NCBI RefSeq assembly: GCF_001039355.2
Contig: NW_019775525.1
Location: 249,502 to 313,501, forward strand
Direction of reading: 5' to 3'
Source of the DNA: Lingula anatina
Lineage: Eukaryota; Brachiopoda; Lingulata; Lingulida; Lingulidae
DNA length: 64,000 bases
In this document: in pieces, positions 62,493 to 64,000 of the stretch
Layout of the letters: each line of letters opens with the position of its first letter
Position numbering within the stretch: the stretch's first letter is position 1
Position numbers and translations under genes: made by a program
The notes under the pieces: generated by a model
Seen by the model: the letters and a program-made list of their open reading frames with translations, nothing else
Databases searched by the model: none
What the model was told of the DNA's origin: nothing

Positions 62493-63922
62493 ATGACTTG
62501 TGTACAGTTGGCAGAGCAGGTAAATACATGTTGTTTTCTTAGGTCTTGCTTGTTTCTTTTCACAGAAGTTTGAGGCTTATCTGTTTTAATTAAGAGAAAT
62601 GTTATAATTGCAAACATATAAAACAGAAAGTTGAACATTGGAAACAATCCATTTTAGGCTGTTAGCACTGCGTGCCATACATGACTAGAAAACATGCGAA
62701 AATCTCTTAGGTCAGATTAACTTTTCAATGATTAATGTGAAACTCTTTGTGCAGGGATTGTTTTCTTAGAGGGCATTCCCAGAGATTTAGATCGATCTTA
62801 CTAGATCGACCTAACTCCCTGGGGGTTCACGCTAAATTGCAGTCAGCCGACCACGCATGGAAGTTAATTACCCCTTTACAGCTTGTAGTAGGCAGGACGG
62901 ACATTTAAGCCGGATTATCTGACAGTAATCTAGTGAGACTCCCCACGGGGATAGATTGATCTAAAATCTATGGGAATGCGCCCTAAGAAAGCAATGCAGA
63001 ATTGACATGCAAAACTTTGTGAAATAAGAGAAAACAAACAAAAGAATTTTCATGTATAAATTTTTTTAGCTTTTATCTGTTGCAGCACACCAACAAGTTA
63101 AGTTATAGTCTGCCATTATTTCTGACCCCTCTCTCCCTCAATCCCTGTCAAATCTTTTTTGACTTTATGCCAAGACTGGGCTTTTATCGGATGTATCTTA
63201 TTACTTTCATTATAATAAGATTTTCCAGAAAAACAATTTCAGTTTAAATTCTTTTGCATATTGATGGTAATTTACATAGTAAGTATTGGCAGCATGCAAC
63301 TGCAAACTATTTATTATGATTTTTAAGTTAGTCTGTGTGAAAACATATTAATTAGAAACACTCTTTGAACACTAGTTGCACCAGATTATTTGTGAAGGCA
63401 ATTATCCAGAGGTCAGGAATTTACTGGATCATGTTGTGGACCCCAGGGCACTGCAAGAAGTTGAGGAACAGGTATTGTATTCCACTAGTTTTTGGTAAAG
63501 TCAAAGTGTTTGCAATCATACTAATTAATATTGAATAATAATTTTTTGGTTCAGTCTGTTGTTTATTTAGCACAAGATTTATCACCAGTTTTTCTCTAGA
63601 TTGTTAGACTTGTGAATTATTTCAGTCATTTTATTAGAATTATCTTTGAAGCTACATGAATTTTTGAAATTACCTTTAACACAGTCTGATAAGACCAAGA
63701 ACAGACAGGTTCAATAAAAAAATGCAGACATATTTACATTTTTTTTTTACCTTTCCCTAATTTTTTCTTCCAACATAAGCAAATTGGTTTATCATGGTTA
63801 TAATTTTCTGTAAATTTCAGTTTTCTGATAGAGATCCAGTAGTGTGTGCTATTGATAACAACAAAGAAACAATTGCTTGTTATTTGGTGGAGAAAGGCTT
63901 TACAATTTTAAATGAATATCAG
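62493..63922 (+). CDS. Ankyrin-like protein, N-terminal part (runs off window)
   Basis: Three phase-0 exons: 62493-62519 (MTCVQLAEQ), 63376-63471 and 63821-63922, each with GT-AG borders, giving the first 75 residues. Residues 10-75 look like helix pairs of diverged ankyrin repeats: LHQIICEGNYPEVRNLLDHV, then DPVVCAIDNNKETIACYLVE plus KGFTI. Compared with the ankyrin consensus the TPLH start is lost, so the family is an inference. The exon carrying the ATG begins after a TTTTGAAG acceptor (62456), and two short upstream ATG frames precede the start. The gene continues past 64000. Confidence 0.65.
62765..62987. mobile_element. Small MITE-like element
   Basis: Left end CTTAGAGGGCATTCCCAGAG and right end (inverted) CTTAGGGCGCATTCCCATAG, followed on both sides by TTTAGATCRATC. 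About 223 bp, no coding frame, in intron 1 of the ankyrin-like coding part. Target duplication not clear. Confidence 0.7.
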
Positions 63923-64000
63923 GTAATATCTGAATTAAAATGTTTGAGAAAAGAATGTTATATTCAAAACACAGAATTAACAGTTCCATGATCTATAATC

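Overview
The window is eukaryotic genomic DNA: AT-rich, with multi-exon genes and GT-AG introns, many microsatellites and many small inverted-repeat transposons. The gene set (a single-exon Toll-like receptor, a plant-PHT4-like SLC17 anion transporter, a calcitonin-like amidated peptide precursor) and the frequent 'taggcct' and 'tacatgta' words suggest a marine invertebrate deuterostome, most likely an echinoderm or hemichordate. The species assignment is inference only.

Layout. 1-9656: no coding exon seen. 9657-13503 (-): a 917-codon-scale TLR gene cut in two by an LTR retrotransposon remnant (11894-12982) with a 4-bp target duplication; removing the insert restores the frame exactly. 17661-29076 (-): a nine-exon SLC17/PHT4-like transporter whose introns hold a 77-bp-TIR MITE, a degenerate tandem repeat, a hAT-like 1.3-kb element and a duplicated copy of one exon. 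29077-42090: repeat-rich DNA with several MITEs, a dead Tc1/mariner-type transposase fragment and possibly one short first exon (36348). 42091-42714 (-): the coding exon of a secreted peptide-hormone precursor. 42717-52280: no coding exon recognised, one 296-bp N gap. 52280-56912 (+): a six-coding-exon gene for a 253-aa Tyr/Pro-rich protein, with its start exon partly duplicated in tandem. 56913-64000 (+): 5' exons and the first three coding exons of an ankyrin-like gene that runs off the window.

The genes share no obvious pathway: innate immune receptor, membrane transporter, neuropeptide, probable structural protein, ankyrin-type protein. The most interesting items are the peptide precursor (Cys-x5-Cys ring plus Tyr-amide C-terminus), the TLR with a transposon insertion and an alanine in place of the BB-loop proline, and a repeated assembly signature: all three isolated N bases sit exactly where one copy of a near-identical direct repeat stops, so the duplicated transporter exon and the truncated retroelement are probably joining artefacts.
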